The notes: generated by a model from the letters alone, not told the origin. Shown: positions 16,964-28,170, numbered from the stretch's first letter. The stretch: DNA of 64,000 nucleotides from Marinobacterium jannaschii DSM 6295 (GCF_000620085.1 NZ_KK211065.1:16563-80562); one strand, 5' to 3'. Made by a program: numbers and translations.

Positions 16964-17040
16964 CTCCTTAGTTCTTCCTGTCTTACCAGATTCGGCCTGA
17001 GGGGGCCGAGAGGGCGCGCGATGACATATCGTCCAACTCC
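16964..17040 (-). promoter_or_regulatory. csrA leader with four GGA motifs and a hairpin
   Basis: The 143-bp lysC-csrA spacer holds minus-strand GGA trinucleotides at 17040-17038, 17034-17032, 16978-16976 and 16967-16965, the last inside the ribosome-binding site. A hairpin TCGGCC/GGCCGA (17009-16992) lies between the pairs. In E. coli CsrA represses its own mRNA through such sites, so autoregulation is a reasonable inference. Confidence 0.5.
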
Positions 17041-17097
17041 TTGCCAGAGCACACCCATAAATAGCGCCTGCAGGTCTAACTATAGACCAGCAAGCAA

Positions 17098-18333
17098 TTA
17101 TTCGCTTACAGCTTCAGCTTTATCCAATTCAAACGCAGAATGCAGCGCCCGAACGGCAAGCTCGAGATATTTTTCAGCGATAACCACTGAAACTTTAATC
17201 TCTGAAGTCGAGATCATCTGAATATTGATATTTTCATTTGCCAGGCATTCAAACATCTTACTGGCAACCCCGGCATGAGATCGCATGCCGACACCAACAA
17301 TAGAAACCTTCGCAATCCTGTTATCTCCGACCACTTCCCGGGCACCGAGTTCAGCCGCAACCTGATTGAGAATTTCCTCAGCCCGGACATAGTCATTTCG
17401 GTGTACGGTGAAGGTAAAGTCGGTGGTTTTATCGGCGGCCACATTCTGGACGATCATATCGACCTCAATATTGGCACGACTGACCGGGACCAGAATCCGT
17501 GACGCCACACCTGGGATATCAGGTACGCCAACAATCGTCAGCTTTGCTTCATCACGGTTAAATGCGATTCCTGAGATAACGGGTTTTTCCACGGCGTTTT
17601 CTTCCTCTATGGTGATCAGGGTTCCCGGACCATCCTTAAAACTGGAAAGTACGCGCAAGGGCACCTTGTACTTTCCTGCAAACTCAACAGAACGGATCTG
17701 CAAGACCTTAGAGCCGAGACTGGCCATCTCCAGCATCTCTTCAAAGGTTATCTCGCTGAGACGCCTGGCGCCCTCCACAACGCGTGGATCAGTGGTATAG
17801 ACCCCATCCACATCGGTATAAATCTGGCACTCGTCAGCCTTGAGGGCTGCTGCCAGGGCCACACCGGTGGTATCAGAGCCTCCACGACCAAGGGTGGTTA
17901 TATTGCCTTCAGCATCCGCCCCCTGGAATCCGGCCACAATAACAACACGCCCGGCATCGAGATCTGTCCGCATACGCGACACTTCGATATCCTGGATACG
18001 CGCCTTGCTATGAGTGTTGTCCGTCAGGATTTTCACCTGGCTGCCGGTATAGGAGCGAGCCGCCACGCCACGCTTTTCCAACGCCATCGCCAGCAACGCA
18101 ATCGTGACCTGCTCTCCGGTCGATAGCAGTACATCCATCTCACGGGCACTTGGCTTATCCTGAATGGAGTTAGCCAGACCGATCAGGCGGTTGGTCTCAC
18201 CACTCATCGCAGACACAACAACGACCACATCGTGGCCGCTCTCGCGAAAGCCGCTCACCTTATCGGCGACGGCTTCAATGCGTTCGACGGTACCTACAGA
18301 GGTACCGCCATACTTTTGTACGTACAGAGCCAT
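17098..18333 (-). CDS. lysC: Aspartate kinase
   Basis: This enzyme phosphorylates aspartate, the first step toward lysine, threonine and methionine. At 411 aa it is a stand-alone kinase. The N-terminal kinase domain has KYGGTSVG (7-14) and the [19 protein letters not shown] stretch, and two C-terminal ACT domains (about 265-335 and 345-405) form the allosteric site. An AGGGG ribosome-binding site precedes the start. It follows alaS by 37 bp and precedes csrA, the same order as in Pseudomonas. No lysine riboswitch can fit in the 37-bp upstream gap. Confidence 0.95.
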   Translation of the reverse strand: MALYVQKYGGTSVGTVERIEAVADKVSGFRESGHDVVVVVSAMSGETNRLIGLANSIQDKPSAREMDVLLSTGEQVTIALLAMALEKRGVAARSYTGSQVKILTDNTHSKARIQDIEVSRMRTDLDAGRVVIVAGFQGADAEGNITTLGRGGSDTTGVALAAALKADECQIYTDVDGVYTTDPRVVEGARRLSEITFEEMLEMASLGSKVLQIRSVEFAGKYKVPLRVLSSFKDGPGTLITIEEENAVEKPVISGIAFNRDEAKLTIVGVPDIPGVASRILVPVSRANIEVDMIVQNVAADKTTDFTFTVHRNDYVRAEEILNQVAAELGAREVVGDNRIAKVSIVGVGMRSHAGVASKMFECLANENINIQMISTSEIKVSVVIAEKYLELAVRALHSAFELDKAEAVSE

Positions 18334-18370
18334 ACATTCCCCTACTCTCTGTCGCCCCTAAAGGGCTGCC

Positions 18371-20974
18371 TTAACAGGCAGCCTCCACCATGCTAACTAC
18401 AGATTCCAGCGCCTGAGGCAGTGCTGCAGTGTCTGTACCGCCACCCTGGGCAAAGTCCGGACGACCGCCGCCTTTACCGCCCAGTTTAGCGGTCAGCTCG
18501 CGCACCAGATCACCGGCCTTAACCTTAGCGGTCAGATCTTTGGTTACCCCGGCAGCCAGACTGATCTTGCCGTCAGCCTCGGTAGCCAGAACAACCACTC
18601 CGGAACCCAGCTTGTTCTTCAGCTGATCGATGGTATCGCGCAGGGCCTTCGACTCAACCCCTTCCAATTTGGCCGCCAGCACTTTCACACCCGCCACTTC
18701 GACGGCATTGCTGAGCAGATCAGCGCCCTGAGAGGCCGCCAGCTTAACCTTAAGCTGTTCCAGCTCCTTCTCCAGCTGACGGTTGCGCTCAGCCAGATCC
18801 TGCACCTTCTCGACCAGATTATCACGGGAGCCTTTCAGCAATGCGCCCAACTGAGCAATCTTGCTATCAGACTCTGCCGCCCATTCAGCCGCAGCCTGAC
18901 CAGTTACCGCTTCAATACGACGAACCCCGGCAGCGATACCGCCTTCAGAAACCACTTTCAGCAGGCCAATGTCACCGGTGCGCTTGGCATGGGTACCACC
19001 ACAAAGCTCGACAGAGAAATCGCCACCCATGGAGAGCACGCGTACCACATCACCGTACTTCTCACCGAACAGCGCTGCTGCGCCCTTCTTCTTGGCGTCA
19101 TCGATCGCCATCTCCTCGGTTTCCACCGAAGTATTGAGGCGGATCTGCTCATTCACAATCGCCTCAACCTGAGCCAGCTGATCGGCAGTCACGGCCTCAA
19201 AGTGGGAGAAATCAAAGCGCAGACGCTCGGCGGTTACCAGCGAGCCCTTCTGCTGAACATGCTCGCCCAGCACAATGCGCAGAGCTTCATGCAACAGATG
19301 GGTCGCAGAGTGGTTCAGTGCCGCCGACTGGCGTTTGGCCTGATCTACTGCCGCAGAAACACTGTCACCGACTTTCAGAACACCTTCAGATACCGCACCA
19401 TGATGCAGGTGGTTACCGGCATCCTTGGTGCAGTCCGCCACCGCAAACTGGCCTCGGTCCCAGTTCAGAGCGCCCTGGTCACCGACCTGGCCACCGGACT
19501 CAGCGTAAAACGGCGTATTGTTCAGCACCACGATGCCGCTTTCTCCGGCAGACAGCTGATTGACCGCTTCGCCCTCTTTAAACAGCGCGACAACGGCGGA
19601 GCTGTCTTCCAGCACATCGTAACCGGTGAAGGCAGTTTCACCTTCAAGATCCAGCTTGTCATTGTAGTCAACAGAGAAGTTGCCACCGGCCCTGGCACGG
19701 GCACGCTGCGCATCCATCTCCTGCTCAAACCCAGCCATGTCGATGGTCAGCTCATGCTCTCGCGCCACATCAGCAGTCAGGTCAACCGGGAAGCCGTAAG
19801 TGTCATACAGCTTGAACACCGTATCACCGGAGATCACAGATCCCTGCAGCGCTTTAATGCTCTGTTCCAGCAACTTCATGCCGTTATCCAGCGTCTTGGC
19901 AAACTGCTGCTCTTCCTGCAGCAGTACACGTTCAATCTGAGACTGAGCCTTGCTCAGCTCTGGATAAGCTTCACCCATTTCACTGACCAGCGCCGCGACC
20001 AGCTTATGGAAGAAGACTCCCTGGGCACCCAGTTTGTTACCATGACGAACGGCACGACGGATAATACGACGCAGAACGTAACCCCGCCCTTCATTGGATG
20101 GAATAACCCCATCCACGATCAGGAATGAGCAGGAACGAATATGATCTGCAATAACGCGCAGTGACTTGCTTTCCAGGTCAGTAGTGCCGACGGCTTCTGC
20201 AGTCGCCTTCAGCAAACGCTGGAACAGGTCGATCTCGTAGTTTGAGTGAACGTTCTGCATCACGGCAGCGATACGCTCCAGGCCCATCCCGGTATCCACG
20301 GACGGTTTCGGCAGCGGTGTCATCTCGCCATCGGCGGAACGATTAAACTGCATAAACACCACGTTCCAGATTTCGATATAACGATCACCGTCCTCATCCG
20401 GGCTGCCCGGAGGGCCGCCAGCCACTTCAGGACCATGATCGAAGAAGATCTCGGTACAAGGGCCACAAGGGCCTGTATCACCCATCGACCAGAAGTTATC
20501 TTCATCCAGCTTGGAGAAGCGTTCCGGATCGATACCCATCTCCTCTTTCCAGATGCGCTCAGCTTCGGAATCAGAATGATGAACCGTCACCCACAGTCGC
20601 TCCTTCGGCAACTGCATCACTTCCGTCAGGAAGCCCCAGGCAAAGCGAATTGCTTCAGCTTTAAAGTAGTCACCGAAGCTGAAGTTACCCAGCATTTCAA
20701 AGAAGGTATGGTGACGGGCGGTATAGCCGACATTCTCGAGATCATTATGCTTACCACCGGCACGCACACAGCGCTGCGAGGTGGTCGCTCGGGTATAGGC
20801 TCGCTTTTCATCTCCCAGGAAAACATCCTTGAACTGCACCATTCCCGCATTGGTGAACATCAATGTCGGGTCGTTTGCAGGAATCAGGGAGCTGCTGGAT
20901 ACGACCTGGTGGCCGTTTTGCTTAAAGTAATCCAGGAATGCCTGGCGAATTTCAGCACTTGTCATGTATTTCAT
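18371..20974 (-). CDS. alaS: Alanyl-tRNA synthetase
   Basis: Class II synthetase that charges tRNA-Ala. The 867-aa protein has the usual four parts: the catalytic core ([20 protein letters not shown], motif 2 around [20 protein letters not shown]), the tRNA-recognition domain, the editing domain with zinc-site residues in [13 protein letters not shown] and [16 protein letters not shown], and a C-terminal oligomerisation region (C-Ala; Gly-rich [15 protein letters not shown]). It is full length. It is the first gene of alaS-lysC. Confidence 0.97.
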   Translation of the reverse strand: MKYMTSAEIRQAFLDYFKQNGHQVVSSSSLIPANDPTLMFTNAGMVQFKDVFLGDEKRAYTRATTSQRCVRAGGKHNDLENVGYTARHHTFFEMLGNFSFGDYFKAEAIRFAWGFLTEVMQLPKERLWVTVHHSDSEAERIWKEEMGIDPERFSKLDEDNFWSMGDTGPCGPCTEIFFDHGPEVAGGPPGSPDEDGDRYIEIWNVVFMQFNRSADGEMTPLPKPSVDTGMGLERIAAVMQNVHSNYEIDLFQRLLKATAEAVGTTDLESKSLRVIADHIRSCSFLIVDGVIPSNEGRGYVLRRIIRRAVRHGNKLGAQGVFFHKLVAALVSEMGEAYPELSKAQSQIERVLLQEEQQFAKTLDNGMKLLEQSIKALQGSVISGDTVFKLYDTYGFPVDLTADVAREHELTIDMAGFEQEMDAQRARARAGGNFSVDYNDKLDLEGETAFTGYDVLEDSSAVVALFKEGEAVNQLSAGESGIVVLNNTPFYAESGGQVGDQGALNWDRGQFAVADCTKDAGNHLHHGAVSEGVLKVGDSVSAAVDQAKRQSAALNHSATHLLHEALRIVLGEHVQQKGSLVTAERLRFDFSHFEAVTADQLAQVEAIVNEQIRLNTSVETEEMAIDDAKKKGAAALFGEKYGDVVRVLSMGGDFSVELCGGTHAKRTGDIGLLKVVSEGGIAAGVRRIEAVTGQAAAEWAAESDSKIAQLGALLKGSRDNLVEKVQDLAERNRQLEKELEQLKVKLAASQGADLLSNAVEVAGVKVLAAKLEGVESKALRDTIDQLKNKLGSGVVVLATEADGKISLAAGVTKDLTAKVKAGDLVRELTAKLGGKGGGRPDFAQGGGTDTAALPQALESVVSMVEAAC

Positions 20975-21306
20975 AGGGAGAACCGTCTGTATCCGTTCAG
21001 TTCAGGCCAGCGGCCGGAGCTACAGGTTTTATTTACCCGCTAAATGTCGCATATCGGGGGTTGTTGGTCAGCCAAAGCTGAGCGAAAACCGCGTCAAAAA
21101 AGCGCAATAGTATATATCGTGCCTGAAAATTGTACGACTATTTTTGCCGCAGGGGGGAATTAGTGGACAGCGGAGAATGGCGTGCGTTACGGTTCGGGGC
21201 AGCTCGGGCTTAATGCGGAATTACCGAAGCCGCGCTTTATATAATCAGCGCAGAAATAGCAGGGATAACAGCTTCAGTCCGGGGATATTTCACCCGGACA
21301 CCAGCT
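20975..21306. other. 332-bp intergenic region: alaS promoter side and recX 3' hairpin
   Basis: The minus-strand leader of alaS contains a TATACT-like -10 at 21114-21109 with no good -35. Near the recX end, GTCCGGG (21299-21293) pairs with CCCGGAC (21283-21277) across a 9-nt loop, 8 bp past the recX stop, without a T-run; an 8-bp direct repeat CAGCTTCA flanks it. No gene is supported in the region. Confidence 0.45.
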
Positions 21307-21768
21307 TCACTCATCGTCACGCCCGGCAGAAGCGATTGCATGGCGACTTTCATCCATCCCAAAGCCACGCTGCGTCAGGTAGCGCATCTGCTTTGCATAG
21401 AGCTTGTGATCTCCCGCCGGAGGCTGGCGGAACTTACGCTGCCAGGCATCAGCTGCCAGCGTATACCAGTCCGGAGCCTGCTCTTCCAGGGCCTCATCAA
21501 GCAACTCGGAGGCAATCCCTTTCTGGCGAAACTCAAAGCGGATACGCTGCAGGCCATAGCCTTGAGCAATGCGGTTTCGGAGAAACACTTCAGCGAAGCG
21601 ACTATCTGACAGATAACCATCGGCCTCAAGCTGCTGTAACGCCTGCTCAAGCTGGACCTCATCAAACCGACTACGGTATTTCTGTTCCAGCTCATGGCGA
21701 CTGTATTCGCGACGCCCTAACAGCCTCAGCACCACTTGCTTAATCTCGCCGATCTCATCGCTACTCAT
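21307..21768 (-). CDS. recX: RecA regulatory protein RecX
   Basis: RecX binds RecA filaments and limits their activity. The protein is 153 aa from the ATG at 21768, which has a GAGGGGG ribosome-binding site; the open frame extends 17 codons upstream but without such a site. It consists of three-helix repeats typical of RecX (RRREYSRHELEQKYRSR-like segment near 16-35; ADGYLSDSRFAEVFLRNRI near 48-70; later YLTQRGFGMDES). It is downstream of recA, separated by a terminator, so it is probably expressed by partial read-through. Confidence 0.93.
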   Translation of the reverse strand: MSSDEIGEIKQVVLRLLGRREYSRHELEQKYRSRFDEVQLEQALQQLEADGYLSDSRFAEVFLRNRIAQGYGLQRIRFEFRQKGIASELLDEALEEQAPDWYTLAADAWQRKFRQPPAGDHKLYAKQMRYLTQRGFGMDESRHAIASAGRDDE

Positions 21769-21805
21769 CTGCACCCCCTCCCGGAAAGTCATTCTTTCAG
21801 AGACC

Positions 21806-21826
21806 AAAAAGGGCCGCAAGCGGCCC
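21806..21826 (-). terminator. Terminator between recA and recX
   Basis: Minus strand: GGGCCGC, loop TT, GCGGCCC, then TTTTT (21810-21806). A 7-bp GC stem 25 nt past the recA stop. A similar leaky recA terminator limits recX expression in E. coli. Confidence 0.9.
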
Positions 21827-21851
21827 TTAATTTCCTGACAAATCTACCGTA

Positions 21852-22904
21852 TCAGGACAGATTCAGTTGCTGCTTATCCTCAGCAGACTCAGCATCAGCG
21901 GCAGCGGCAGGCTTGGGTACGTTCAGCAACCGGGCGCGGATCTCACCTTCAATCTCAGCAGCGATCTCAGGATGCTCTTCAAGGTACTTGGCAGCATTGG
22001 CCTTACCCTGACCGATCTTATCCCCTTTATAGGCATACCAGGCACCTGACTTATCCACCAGCCCCTGCTGAACACCCAGATCGATAACCTCACCCATATG
22101 ATAGATACCGGCACCATACATAATCTGGAACTCGGCTTGACGGAATGGTGGAGAGACCTTGTTCTTCACTACCTTAACGCGGGTTTCGTTACCGACAATC
22201 TCATCCCCCTGCTTCACGGCACCGGTACGACGGATATCCAGACGCACAGAGGAATAGAATTTCAGGGCATTACCACCGGTGGTGGTTTCCGGGTTACCGA
22301 ACATCACGCCGATTTTCATACGAATCTGGTTGATGAAGACCATCAGGCAGTTGGCATTCTTCACATTACCGGTCAGCTTACGCAGTGCCTGAGACATCAG
22401 ACGAGCCTGCAGACCAACGTGAGAGTCACCCATATCGCCTTCAATCTCAGCTTTTGGTGTCAGCGCCGCCACAGAATCGACGATGATCACATCGACAGCA
22501 CCGGAACGCACCAGCATGTCACAGATCTCCAGCGCCTGCTCACCGGTATCAGGCTGAGATACCAGCAGCGCATCGACATCCACACCCAGCTTTTCAGCGT
22601 AGATCGGATCCAGCGCATGCTCAGCATCGACAAAGGCACAAACCTTACCCTGTTTCTGGGCTTCAGCCACTACCTGCAGTGTCAGCGTGGTCTTACCGGA
22701 GGATTCCGGACCATAGATCTCAACGATACGACCAAAAGGCAGGCCTCCTATACCGAGCGCAATATCCAGCCCGAGGGAACCTGTGGATACAGATGGAATA
22801 GCCTCGCGGGGCTGATCGCCCATGCGCATAACGGTGCCTTTACCAAACTGTCTTTCAATCTGGGACAGCGCTGCATCCAGCGCTTTTTTGCGATTTGCGT
22901 CCAT
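21852..22904 (-). CDS. recA: Recombinase RecA
   Basis: RecA forms ATP-dependent filaments on single-stranded DNA for homologous recombination and triggers LexA cleavage. The 350-aa protein starts at ATG 22904 ([13 protein letters not shown]); a TTG two codons upstream is less likely. It has Walker [10 protein letters not shown] (65-73), the [18 protein letters not shown] segment and the [21 protein letters not shown]2 loop. The C-terminus is acidic ([10 protein letters not shown]). Upstream is a LexA box overlapping the promoter. It is divergent from mutS. Confidence 0.98.
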   Translation of the reverse strand: MDANRKKALDAALSQIERQFGKGTVMRMGDQPREAIPSVSTGSLGLDIALGIGGLPFGRIVEIYGPESSGKTTLTLQVVAEAQKQGKVCAFVDAEHALDPIYAEKLGVDVDALLVSQPDTGEQALEICDMLVRSGAVDVIIVDSVAALTPKAEIEGDMGDSHVGLQARLMSQALRKLTGNVKNANCLMVFINQIRMKIGVMFGNPETTTGGNALKFYSSVRLDIRRTGAVKQGDEIVGNETRVKVVKNKVSPPFRQAEFQIMYGAGIYHMGEVIDLGVQQGLVDKSGAWYAYKGDKIGQGKANAAKYLEEHPEIAAEIEGEIRARLLNVPKPAAAADAESAEDKQQLNLS

Positions 22905-22926
22905 CTTCAACCCTGTTAGCTGCGTT

Positions 22927-22960
22927 GAAATAATACTGTATGTTTGGACAGTATTATTTC
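22927..22960. promoter_or_regulatory. LexA (SOS) box of recA
   Basis: The 16-bp core CTGTATGTTTGGACAG (22936-22951) fits CTGT-N8-ACAG exactly. It is embedded in a longer perfect inverted repeat with 13-bp arms (22927-22939 and 22948-22960). It overlaps the recA -10 and start site, so bound LexA would block transcription. Confidence 0.93.
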
Positions 22961-22980
22961 ATAACACGGCTCGATTGCAA
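22953..22980 (-). promoter_or_regulatory. Sigma-70 promoter of recA
   Basis: Minus strand: TTGCAA (22980-22975), 16-bp spacer, AATAAT (22958-22953). The -10 matches five of six consensus bases. The LexA box begins within the -10 and covers the transcription start. Confidence 0.7.
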
Positions 22981-23064
22981 CCACAGTTGCATGAAATTTC
23001 CACAGTCATACAGATAGCTCCTGCTGTCACGCCACCTGCAACAGCATGACGAATTCTATTCGGG

Positions 23065-23093
23065 TTCAGATAAGACTCCGATTACCGTAAAAT
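23065..23093 (+). promoter_or_regulatory. Sigma-70 promoter of mutS
   Basis: TTCAGA (23065-23070), a 17-bp spacer and TAAAAT (23088-23093), four and five of six consensus matches. Transcription would start near 23100, immediately before the hairpin at 23102. Confidence 0.6.
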
Positions 23094-23101
23094 GCCTGAC
23101 G

Positions 23102-23123
23102 CCCGTGTGAATCCCAACACGGG
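23102..23123 (+). other. Hairpin at the predicted 5' end of mutS mRNA
   Basis: CCCGTGT pairs with ACACGGG across an 8-nt loop, followed by a pyrimidine-rich stretch. If the promoter call is right this is a 5'-terminal stem-loop, which can protect an mRNA from decay; alternatively it is a weak attenuator. Confidence 0.4.
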
Positions 23124-23165
23124 TTACCTTTCTTTTAATACTCTTATGGATTTGCCAGCGCCGTT

Positions 23166-25745
23166 ATGACAAGTCAGTCCAGCTCGTTTCAGAACCACAC
23201 TCCGATGATGCAACAGTACCTGCGCATCAAAGCCCAACACCCGGAACAACTGGTGTTTTACCGCATGGGTGACTTCTACGAGTTGTTTTTTGATGATGCC
23301 AAAAAGGCAGCGGAACTGCTCGATATCTCGCTCACCGCTCGTGGCAAGTCCGCAGGAGAGCCGATCCCCATGGCCGGCGTACCCTTTCATGCGGCCGAAA
23401 ACTATATAGCTCGCCTGGTAAGAGAGGGAGAGTCTGTTGTAATCTGTGAGCAGATTGGCGATCCGGCCACCAGCAAAGGTCCGGTGGAGCGCGCCGTTGC
23501 ACGTATCGTCACCCCTGGCACCCTGAGTGACGAAGCCTTTCTGGATGAACATCGCGACAACCTGCTGATAGCAGTCACTCAGTCCGAAGCGCAGTATGGT
23601 ATTGCATTGGTTGATATCAGCAGTGGCCGCTTCAGCCTGCTCGAAGTCAGCGGTGATGAAGCGTTGCAAAGCGAGCTGGAACGACTCAAGCCTTCCGAGA
23701 TCCTCTACAACGAGGAGAGCCTGCTAAAGTCCCTCCTGGGCGACCTCAAAGGCATACGCCCCCAGGCCCCCTGGCATTTTGAACTCGAGTCCGCTGAACG
23801 TCAGTTGTGCCAGCAATTTAATGTCCACGACCTGAGCGGTTTTGGTTGCGATCACCTTAAACTGGCCCTGGCGGCCGCCGGCTGCCTGCTGCAGTACGCC
23901 AAGGACACCCAGCGCAGCGCGCTGCCGCATATCCGCCGTATCCAGATCGAACAGCGGGCCGAGAGTGTGGTACTGGACGCGGCCACCCGAAAAAACCTTG
24001 AGCTGGACAGCAATCTCAATGGCGGCAAAAAAGGTAGCCTGGCATCGGTAATCGACAAATGCCGTACGCCGATGGGTAGCCGGATGTTGCGCCGCTGGAT
24101 AAACCGTCCGCTCCGCAACCGGGATACCCTGCTGGCTCGTCAGGACGCCATTCGCTGGTTACTGGAAGGGTATGGCTACGAAGACCTTCGTGATCAACTT
24201 CGCCAGATCGGCGACATGGAACGCATCCTTTCCCGTATCGCCCTGGCCTCAGCCCGTCCGCGGGATCTTGAACGCCTGAAACTCTCCCTTCAGGCGCTGC
24301 CGGAGATTCAGCTGTTACTGCGCCAGAGCGATGCCGCCCGCATTGCCGAGCTTTCCGATCAGGCTGCAGAGCACAGCAATCTTGCCAATCTGCTGGAAAA
24401 AGCCATCGTCGAAAATCCCCCGGTGGTTATCCGCGATGGCGGCATGATCAATCTCGGATATGATGCCGAACTGGACGAACTGAAAGGGCTGAGCGAAAAC
24501 GCCGGTGCCTACCTGGTCGACCTGGAAAACCGCGAGCGTGAACGCACCGGACTATCGACACTTAAAGTCGGTTATAACCGGGTACACGGCTACTACATCG
24601 AACTGGGTCGCAGCCAGTCGGAGCAGGCTCCGGTTGAATACATCCGCCGCCAGACACTGAAAAACGTCGAGCGCTTTATCACTCCGGAGCTTAAGGAATT
24701 TGAAGACAAAGCCCTGTCGGCGAAAAGCCGGGCACTGGCACGCGAAAAAGCCCTGTATGAAAAGCTGATCGAAATTCTTGCCCAGCACCTGCCCCAGCTG
24801 CAGGATTGCGCCAGCGCACTCTCCGAGCTTGATGTACTGACCAATCTGGCAGAGCGGGCCGCCAGCCAGAACTACACCGCGCCCAAGCTGACAGAAGAGC
24901 CTCAGATCAGCATCTGCGGAGGCCGCCACCCGGTGGTCGAAACGGTACTTGATACGCCTTTTGTCGCCAATAACCTGGAGCTGTCCGAACAGCGTCGCAT
25001 GCTGATCATCACCGGCCCGAATATGGGGGGTAAATCCACCTATATGCGCCAGGCCGCACTGATCACACTGCTTGCTCATATCGGTAGTTACGTGCCGGCC
25101 GATAGTGCCACGATCGGCATTGTCGATCGTATCTTTACCCGCATGGGATCATCGGACGACCTGGCCGGCGGGCGCTCAACCTTTATGGTTGAGATGACCG
25201 AAACCGCTAATATCCTGCATAACGCGACCGATCGCAGCCTGGTCCTGATGGATGAAGTGGGTCGCGGCACCAGCACCTTTGACGGCCTGTCACTGGCCTG
25301 GTCCTGCGCCGAACATCTGGCCCGCAATGTCGGCGCCTTTACCCTGTTTGCCACCCACTACTTCGAAATGACCAGCCTGCCTGAGATGGCTGATCATGTC
25401 TTCAACGTGCACCTCAACGCCGTCGAACACAACGACCACATTGTCTTTATGCACGAGGTATTGGAGGGACCGGCCAGCCAGTCCTACGGCTTACAGGTCG
25501 CCAAGCTGGCTGGCGTGCCGCAGAACGTTATCCACAATGCCCGGGGCAAACTGCTGCAGCTAGAAGAGAGCAGCCAGGAGCAAAGCCAGCCGATTACCGC
25601 CTCACTCCCCCCTCAGCCGCTGCAGAACGACCTCTTTTCCAGTCAACCTCATCCAGTGGTGGAAAAGCTCAACAGCCTGTCACCGGACGAACTGACGCCG
25701 CGTCAGGCGCTGGATCTGCTCTATGAGCTCAAGGGGGCGCTCTAA
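23166..25745 (+). CDS. mutS: DNA mismatch repair protein MutS
   Basis: MutS recognises mismatches and recruits MutL. The 859-aa protein has the N-terminal mismatch-contacting motif [18 protein letters not shown] with the Phe-X-Glu wedge (Phe then Tyr-Glu), connector, lever and clamp domains, and the C-terminal ATPase with Walker [10 protein letters not shown] (617-625), [15 protein letters not shown]-type Walker B, and ATHYFEM. The last 40 residues resemble the tetramerisation tail (DLFSSQPHP...[13 protein letters not shown]). The Shine-Dalgarno before the ATG is poor. It is intact and divergent from recA. Confidence 0.97.
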   Translation: MTSQSSSFQNHTPMMQQYLRIKAQHPEQLVFYRMGDFYELFFDDAKKAAELLDISLTARGKSAGEPIPMAGVPFHAAENYIARLVREGESVVICEQIGDPATSKGPVERAVARIVTPGTLSDEAFLDEHRDNLLIAVTQSEAQYGIALVDISSGRFSLLEVSGDEALQSELERLKPSEILYNEESLLKSLLGDLKGIRPQAPWHFELESAERQLCQQFNVHDLSGFGCDHLKLALAAAGCLLQYAKDTQRSALPHIRRIQIEQRAESVVLDAATRKNLELDSNLNGGKKGSLASVIDKCRTPMGSRMLRRWINRPLRNRDTLLARQDAIRWLLEGYGYEDLRDQLRQIGDMERILSRIALASARPRDLERLKLSLQALPEIQLLLRQSDAARIAELSDQAAEHSNLANLLEKAIVENPPVVIRDGGMINLGYDAELDELKGLSENAGAYLVDLENRERERTGLSTLKVGYNRVHGYYIELGRSQSEQAPVEYIRRQTLKNVERFITPELKEFEDKALSAKSRALAREKALYEKLIEILAQHLPQLQDCASALSELDVLTNLAERAASQNYTAPKLTEEPQISICGGRHPVVETVLDTPFVANNLELSEQRRMLIITGPNMGGKSTYMRQAALITLLAHIGSYVPADSATIGIVDRIFTRMGSSDDLAGGRSTFMVEMTETANILHNATDRSLVLMDEVGRGTSTFDGLSLAWSCAEHLARNVGAFTLFATHYFEMTSLPEMADHVFNVHLNAVEHNDHIVFMHEVLEGPASQSYGLQVAKLAGVPQNVIHNARGKLLQLEESSQEQSQPITASLPPQPLQNDLFSSQPHPVVEKLNSLSPDELTPRQALDLLYELKGAL

Positions 25746-25761
25746 CGCCTTCCCTCACAGA

Positions 25762-25789
25762 AGACCGTCCCGCGGCAGCGGGATGGTCT
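25762..25789 (+). terminator. Hairpin after mutS
   Basis: A 12-bp stem (AGACCGTCCCGC with GCGGGATGGTCT, one G-U pair) and a GGCA loop, 16 nt past the mutS stop. No strong T-run follows, so it may be a rho-assisted terminator or a 3'-stabilising structure. Confidence 0.55.
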
Positions 25790-25863
25790 ATGCTGTTTCA
25801 TACTGAGTCCACTGATTCAGCCAACACAAAGCCTCGCCACAGTGGCAGGCACAGGAGGGAATC

Positions 25864-26190
25864 TTGGCCTATATCGTGACCGAAAACTGCATCCTCTGTA
25901 AGTACACCGACTGCGTTGAAGTCTGTCCGGTAGATTGCTTCTACGAAGGGCCGAATATGCTGGTGATTCATCCTGATGAATGTATCGACTGCGCCCTGTG
26001 CGAGCCGGAATGCCCTGCCGATGCAATTATTCACGAAGACGAGCTGACAGACAGTCAGCAGCCGTTCTATCAACTCAATGAAACGCTGGCCGAACTCTGG
26101 CCAAACATCTGCGAAAGAAAAGACGCCCTGCCGGACGCAGACAGCTGGAATGGTGAAGCAGATAAACTAAAACGGCTCCGCAAAGAGTAA
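25864..26190 (+). CDS. fdxA: Seven-iron ferredoxin FdxA
   Basis: FdxA is a small electron carrier with one 3Fe-4S and one 4Fe-4S cluster. The 108-aa sequence has two clustered Cys sets: [20 protein letters not shown] (7-26) and [17 protein letters not shown] (39-55). It begins with TTG at 25864, supported by an AGGAGGGA ribosome-binding site 4 bp upstream. It lies between mutS and rpoS as in Pseudomonas and is convergent with rpoS. Confidence 0.95.
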   Translation: MAYIVTENCILCKYTDCVEVCPVDCFYEGPNMLVIHPDECIDCALCEPECPADAIIHEDELTDSQQPFYQLNETLAELWPNICERKDALPDADSWNGEADKLKRLRKE

Positions 26191-26211
26191 TCCTTGACGA
26201 AGCCGTACATA

Positions 26212-26228
26212 CTACAGGGAGAGTGTAG
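26212..26228. terminator. Small hairpin between convergent fdxA and rpoS
   Basis: CTACA/TGTAG with a 7-nt loop in the 41-bp gap. It is weak, with no T-run on either strand, so it is only a possible terminator. Confidence 0.25.
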
Positions 26229-26231
26229 CTC

Positions 26232-27260
26232 TTAGCGTAATAAGTCCTCGCCGCTGAGGCCGTTTTTCTCAACAATTTCGCGCAACTTACGCAGCGCTTC
26301 GACCTGGATCTGACGCACACGCTCTCGCGTCAGCCCGATCTCACGACCGACCTCTTCCAAAGTACTCATTTCATAACCGCGCAGGCCAAAGCGCCGGGAG
26401 AGAACTTCTGCGTGCTTCTCAGGCAGCATATCCAGCCATTTATTCAGATTGCCGCTGATATTGGTATTCTGCAGCAACTGCTCTGGGTCAGAGCTGTCCA
26501 GATCTGGAATTGTGTCCAGCAGGGACTTATCAGAGTCTTTCCCCATCGGCGTATCGACCGAGCTGACCCTTTCATTCAATCCCAGCATCCTCTCGACATT
26601 TTCCACCGGCTTATCCACCAGCATCGCAATCTCTTCAGCCGATGGCTCATGGTCGAGTTTCTGAGCCAGTTCGCGCGCAGCGCGCAGATAAACGTTAAGC
26701 TCCTTGACCACATGTATTGGCAGGCGTATAGTGCGCGTCTGGTTCATGATCGCGCGTTCAATTGTCTGCCTGATCCACCAGGTGGCATAGGTCGAGAAGC
26801 GAAATCCTCTCTCAGGATCAAATTTTTCAACAGCACGAATCAGGCCAAGGTTACCCTCTTCAATCAGGTCCAGCAGAGACAGACCACGATTGATATAGCG
26901 CCGTGCAATTTTAACCACGAGTCTCAGGTTACTTTCGATCATTCTCTTACGGGCAGCCTCTTCTCCCTTCAGAGCTTTGCGCGAATAATAGACCTCCTCC
27001 TCAGCCGTCAACAGCGGGGAGAAGCCGATCTCGTTCAGGTAAAGCTGTGTTGCATCCAGAGTTTTAGCGTTTAGCAGATCGTTATGTGCGACACTGCCAC
27101 GACCGCGGCCACTCTTAATCAGATCCGGCACTTCAGACCCCTTGTCCTTTGCCGGCTTTGTGTCACTATCAGCATCTGAGTCAGAATTGCTATCTAATAG
27201 CTCCTCGTTTTCTATGCTGACGTCCTCTACAGCTTCATAATTTTTATCGATACTATCCAT
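26232..27260 (-). CDS. rpoS: Stationary-phase sigma factor RpoS
   Basis: RpoS directs transcription of general stress and stationary-phase genes. From the ATG at 27260 (MDSIDKNYE) it is 342 aa; the frame continues 48 codons upstream but that part has no sigma homology. An acidic Ser/Asp-rich stretch (about 14-45) precedes region 1.2 ([21 protein letters not shown]), region 2 ([40 protein letters not shown]), region 3, and region 4 with the helix-turn-helix [21 protein letters not shown]. It is downstream of nlpD with a 49-bp gap; the main rpoS promoter commonly lies inside nlpD. Confidence 0.96.
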   Translation of the reverse strand: MDSIDKNYEAVEDVSIENEELLDSNSDSDADSDTKPAKDKGSEVPDLIKSGRGRGSVAHNDLLNAKTLDATQLYLNEIGFSPLLTAEEEVYYSRKALKGEEAARKRMIESNLRLVVKIARRYINRGLSLLDLIEEGNLGLIRAVEKFDPERGFRFSTYATWWIRQTIERAIMNQTRTIRLPIHVVKELNVYLRAARELAQKLDHEPSAEEIAMLVDKPVENVERMLGLNERVSSVDTPMGKDSDKSLLDTIPDLDSSDPEQLLQNTNISGNLNKWLDMLPEKHAEVLSRRFGLRGYEMSTLEEVGREIGLTRERVRQIQVEALRKLREIVEKNGLSGEDLLR

Positions 27261-27309
27261 AATTTCCCAGCCCCTTTGTGCCCACCTATCTCGCCAAACA
27301 TTATTGTGA

Positions 27310-28167
27310 TTATCGTTTTGGCAGATATCGCAGTGGATTAACCGGTACGCCATCACGGCGTATTTCAAAGTGCAGCATCTCCCTGCTTGTACCACTTCTT
27401 CCAATTTCAGCTATTTTCTGACCTCCTTTAACCATATCACTTTCTTTTACGAATATACGACTATTATGCGCATAGGCACTAAGAAACTTTTGATTATGAT
27501 TAATAATGATAAGGTTGCCGTAACCCAGCAATCCGCTGCCTGCGTAGACCACTTCACCAGGCGCAGAAGCATAGACAGGGTCTCCTTTTTTCCCCTCCAG
27601 ATTCAGTCCCTTATTTACCTGACCACTGGTTCTGAAGCCAGCGATGATACGTCCCCCGGACGGCCAGCGCCAGGTCAGATCAGGCGCCTTTGATACAGGT
27701 TTCACGGGGGCCTTTACTGCTGCAGAAGATACCTTCTGCACTGTCGCTACTTTTTTAGCGGCAGGCGCTGCAGACACTTTACGCTTTTTTACAGCCCTGG
27801 AGGGGGAAGCCGCAGTCACTTTGCGCTTAGCCACCGGCTTTGCAGCCTTGAGCCTGAGTCGCTGACCGGGAAATATCTGATAGTTTTTGCTGATTCGGTT
27901 GCGAGCAGCAAGCTGGCGGTAGTCCAGCCCGTAACGCCATGCAATAGAGTAGAGGGTATCACCACGCTTTACCCGGTAACTTTCGGGAACCGGTGAAATT
28001 TTCCTGCGGGTCTTTTTTATGCGTGAAACAGGCTGAGTGTTGCTGACCTTACTGCCAGCCGCCCCCAATGAACGCTCATCCACCTGCACCCGGGAACGGC
28101 CACTGCATCCCTGGAGAAGCAGGGCTGCAGTGATCAGGATACAGATAAAGCGCCATATCGCCGGCAT
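27310..28167 (-). CDS. nlpD: NlpD-like lipoprotein, murein hydrolase activator
   Basis: NlpD is an outer-membrane lipoprotein that activates the amidase AmiC during cell separation. The 285-aa protein has a lipoprotein signal with LLLQGC (Cys21), a LysM domain with [20 protein letters not shown] (about 64-83), a Lys/Ala/Val-rich linker, and a C-terminal M23/LytM domain. The LytM zinc site is degenerate: the usual first His before GLNLEG is Asn, as expected of the non-catalytic NlpD class. It lies immediately upstream of rpoS, the usual place. Confidence 0.93.
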   Translation of the reverse strand: MPAIWRFICILITAALLLQGCSGRSRVQVDERSLGAAGSKVSNTQPVSRIKKTRRKISPVPESYRVKRGDTLYSIAWRYGLDYRQLAARNRISKNYQIFPGQRLRLKAAKPVAKRKVTAASPSRAVKKRKVSAAPAAKKVATVQKVSSAAVKAPVKPVSKAPDLTWRWPSGGRIIAGFRTSGQVNKGLNLEGKKGDPVYASAPGEVVYAGSGLLGYGNLIIINHNQKFLSAYAHNSRIFVKESDMVKGGQKIAEIGRSGTSREMLHFEIRRDGVPVNPLRYLPKR

Positions 28168-28170
28168 AGG

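Noticed and set aside
27261-27404. 48-codon N-terminal extension of rpoS
   Set aside because: The residues are unlike sigma factors and part of the stretch overlaps the nlpD end. ATG 27260 has a ribosome-binding site and gives a normal length.
27310-28167. Active zinc endopeptidase reading of the nlpD product
   Set aside because: The LytM domain lacks the first metal-binding His, so it is better read as a non-catalytic amidase activator.
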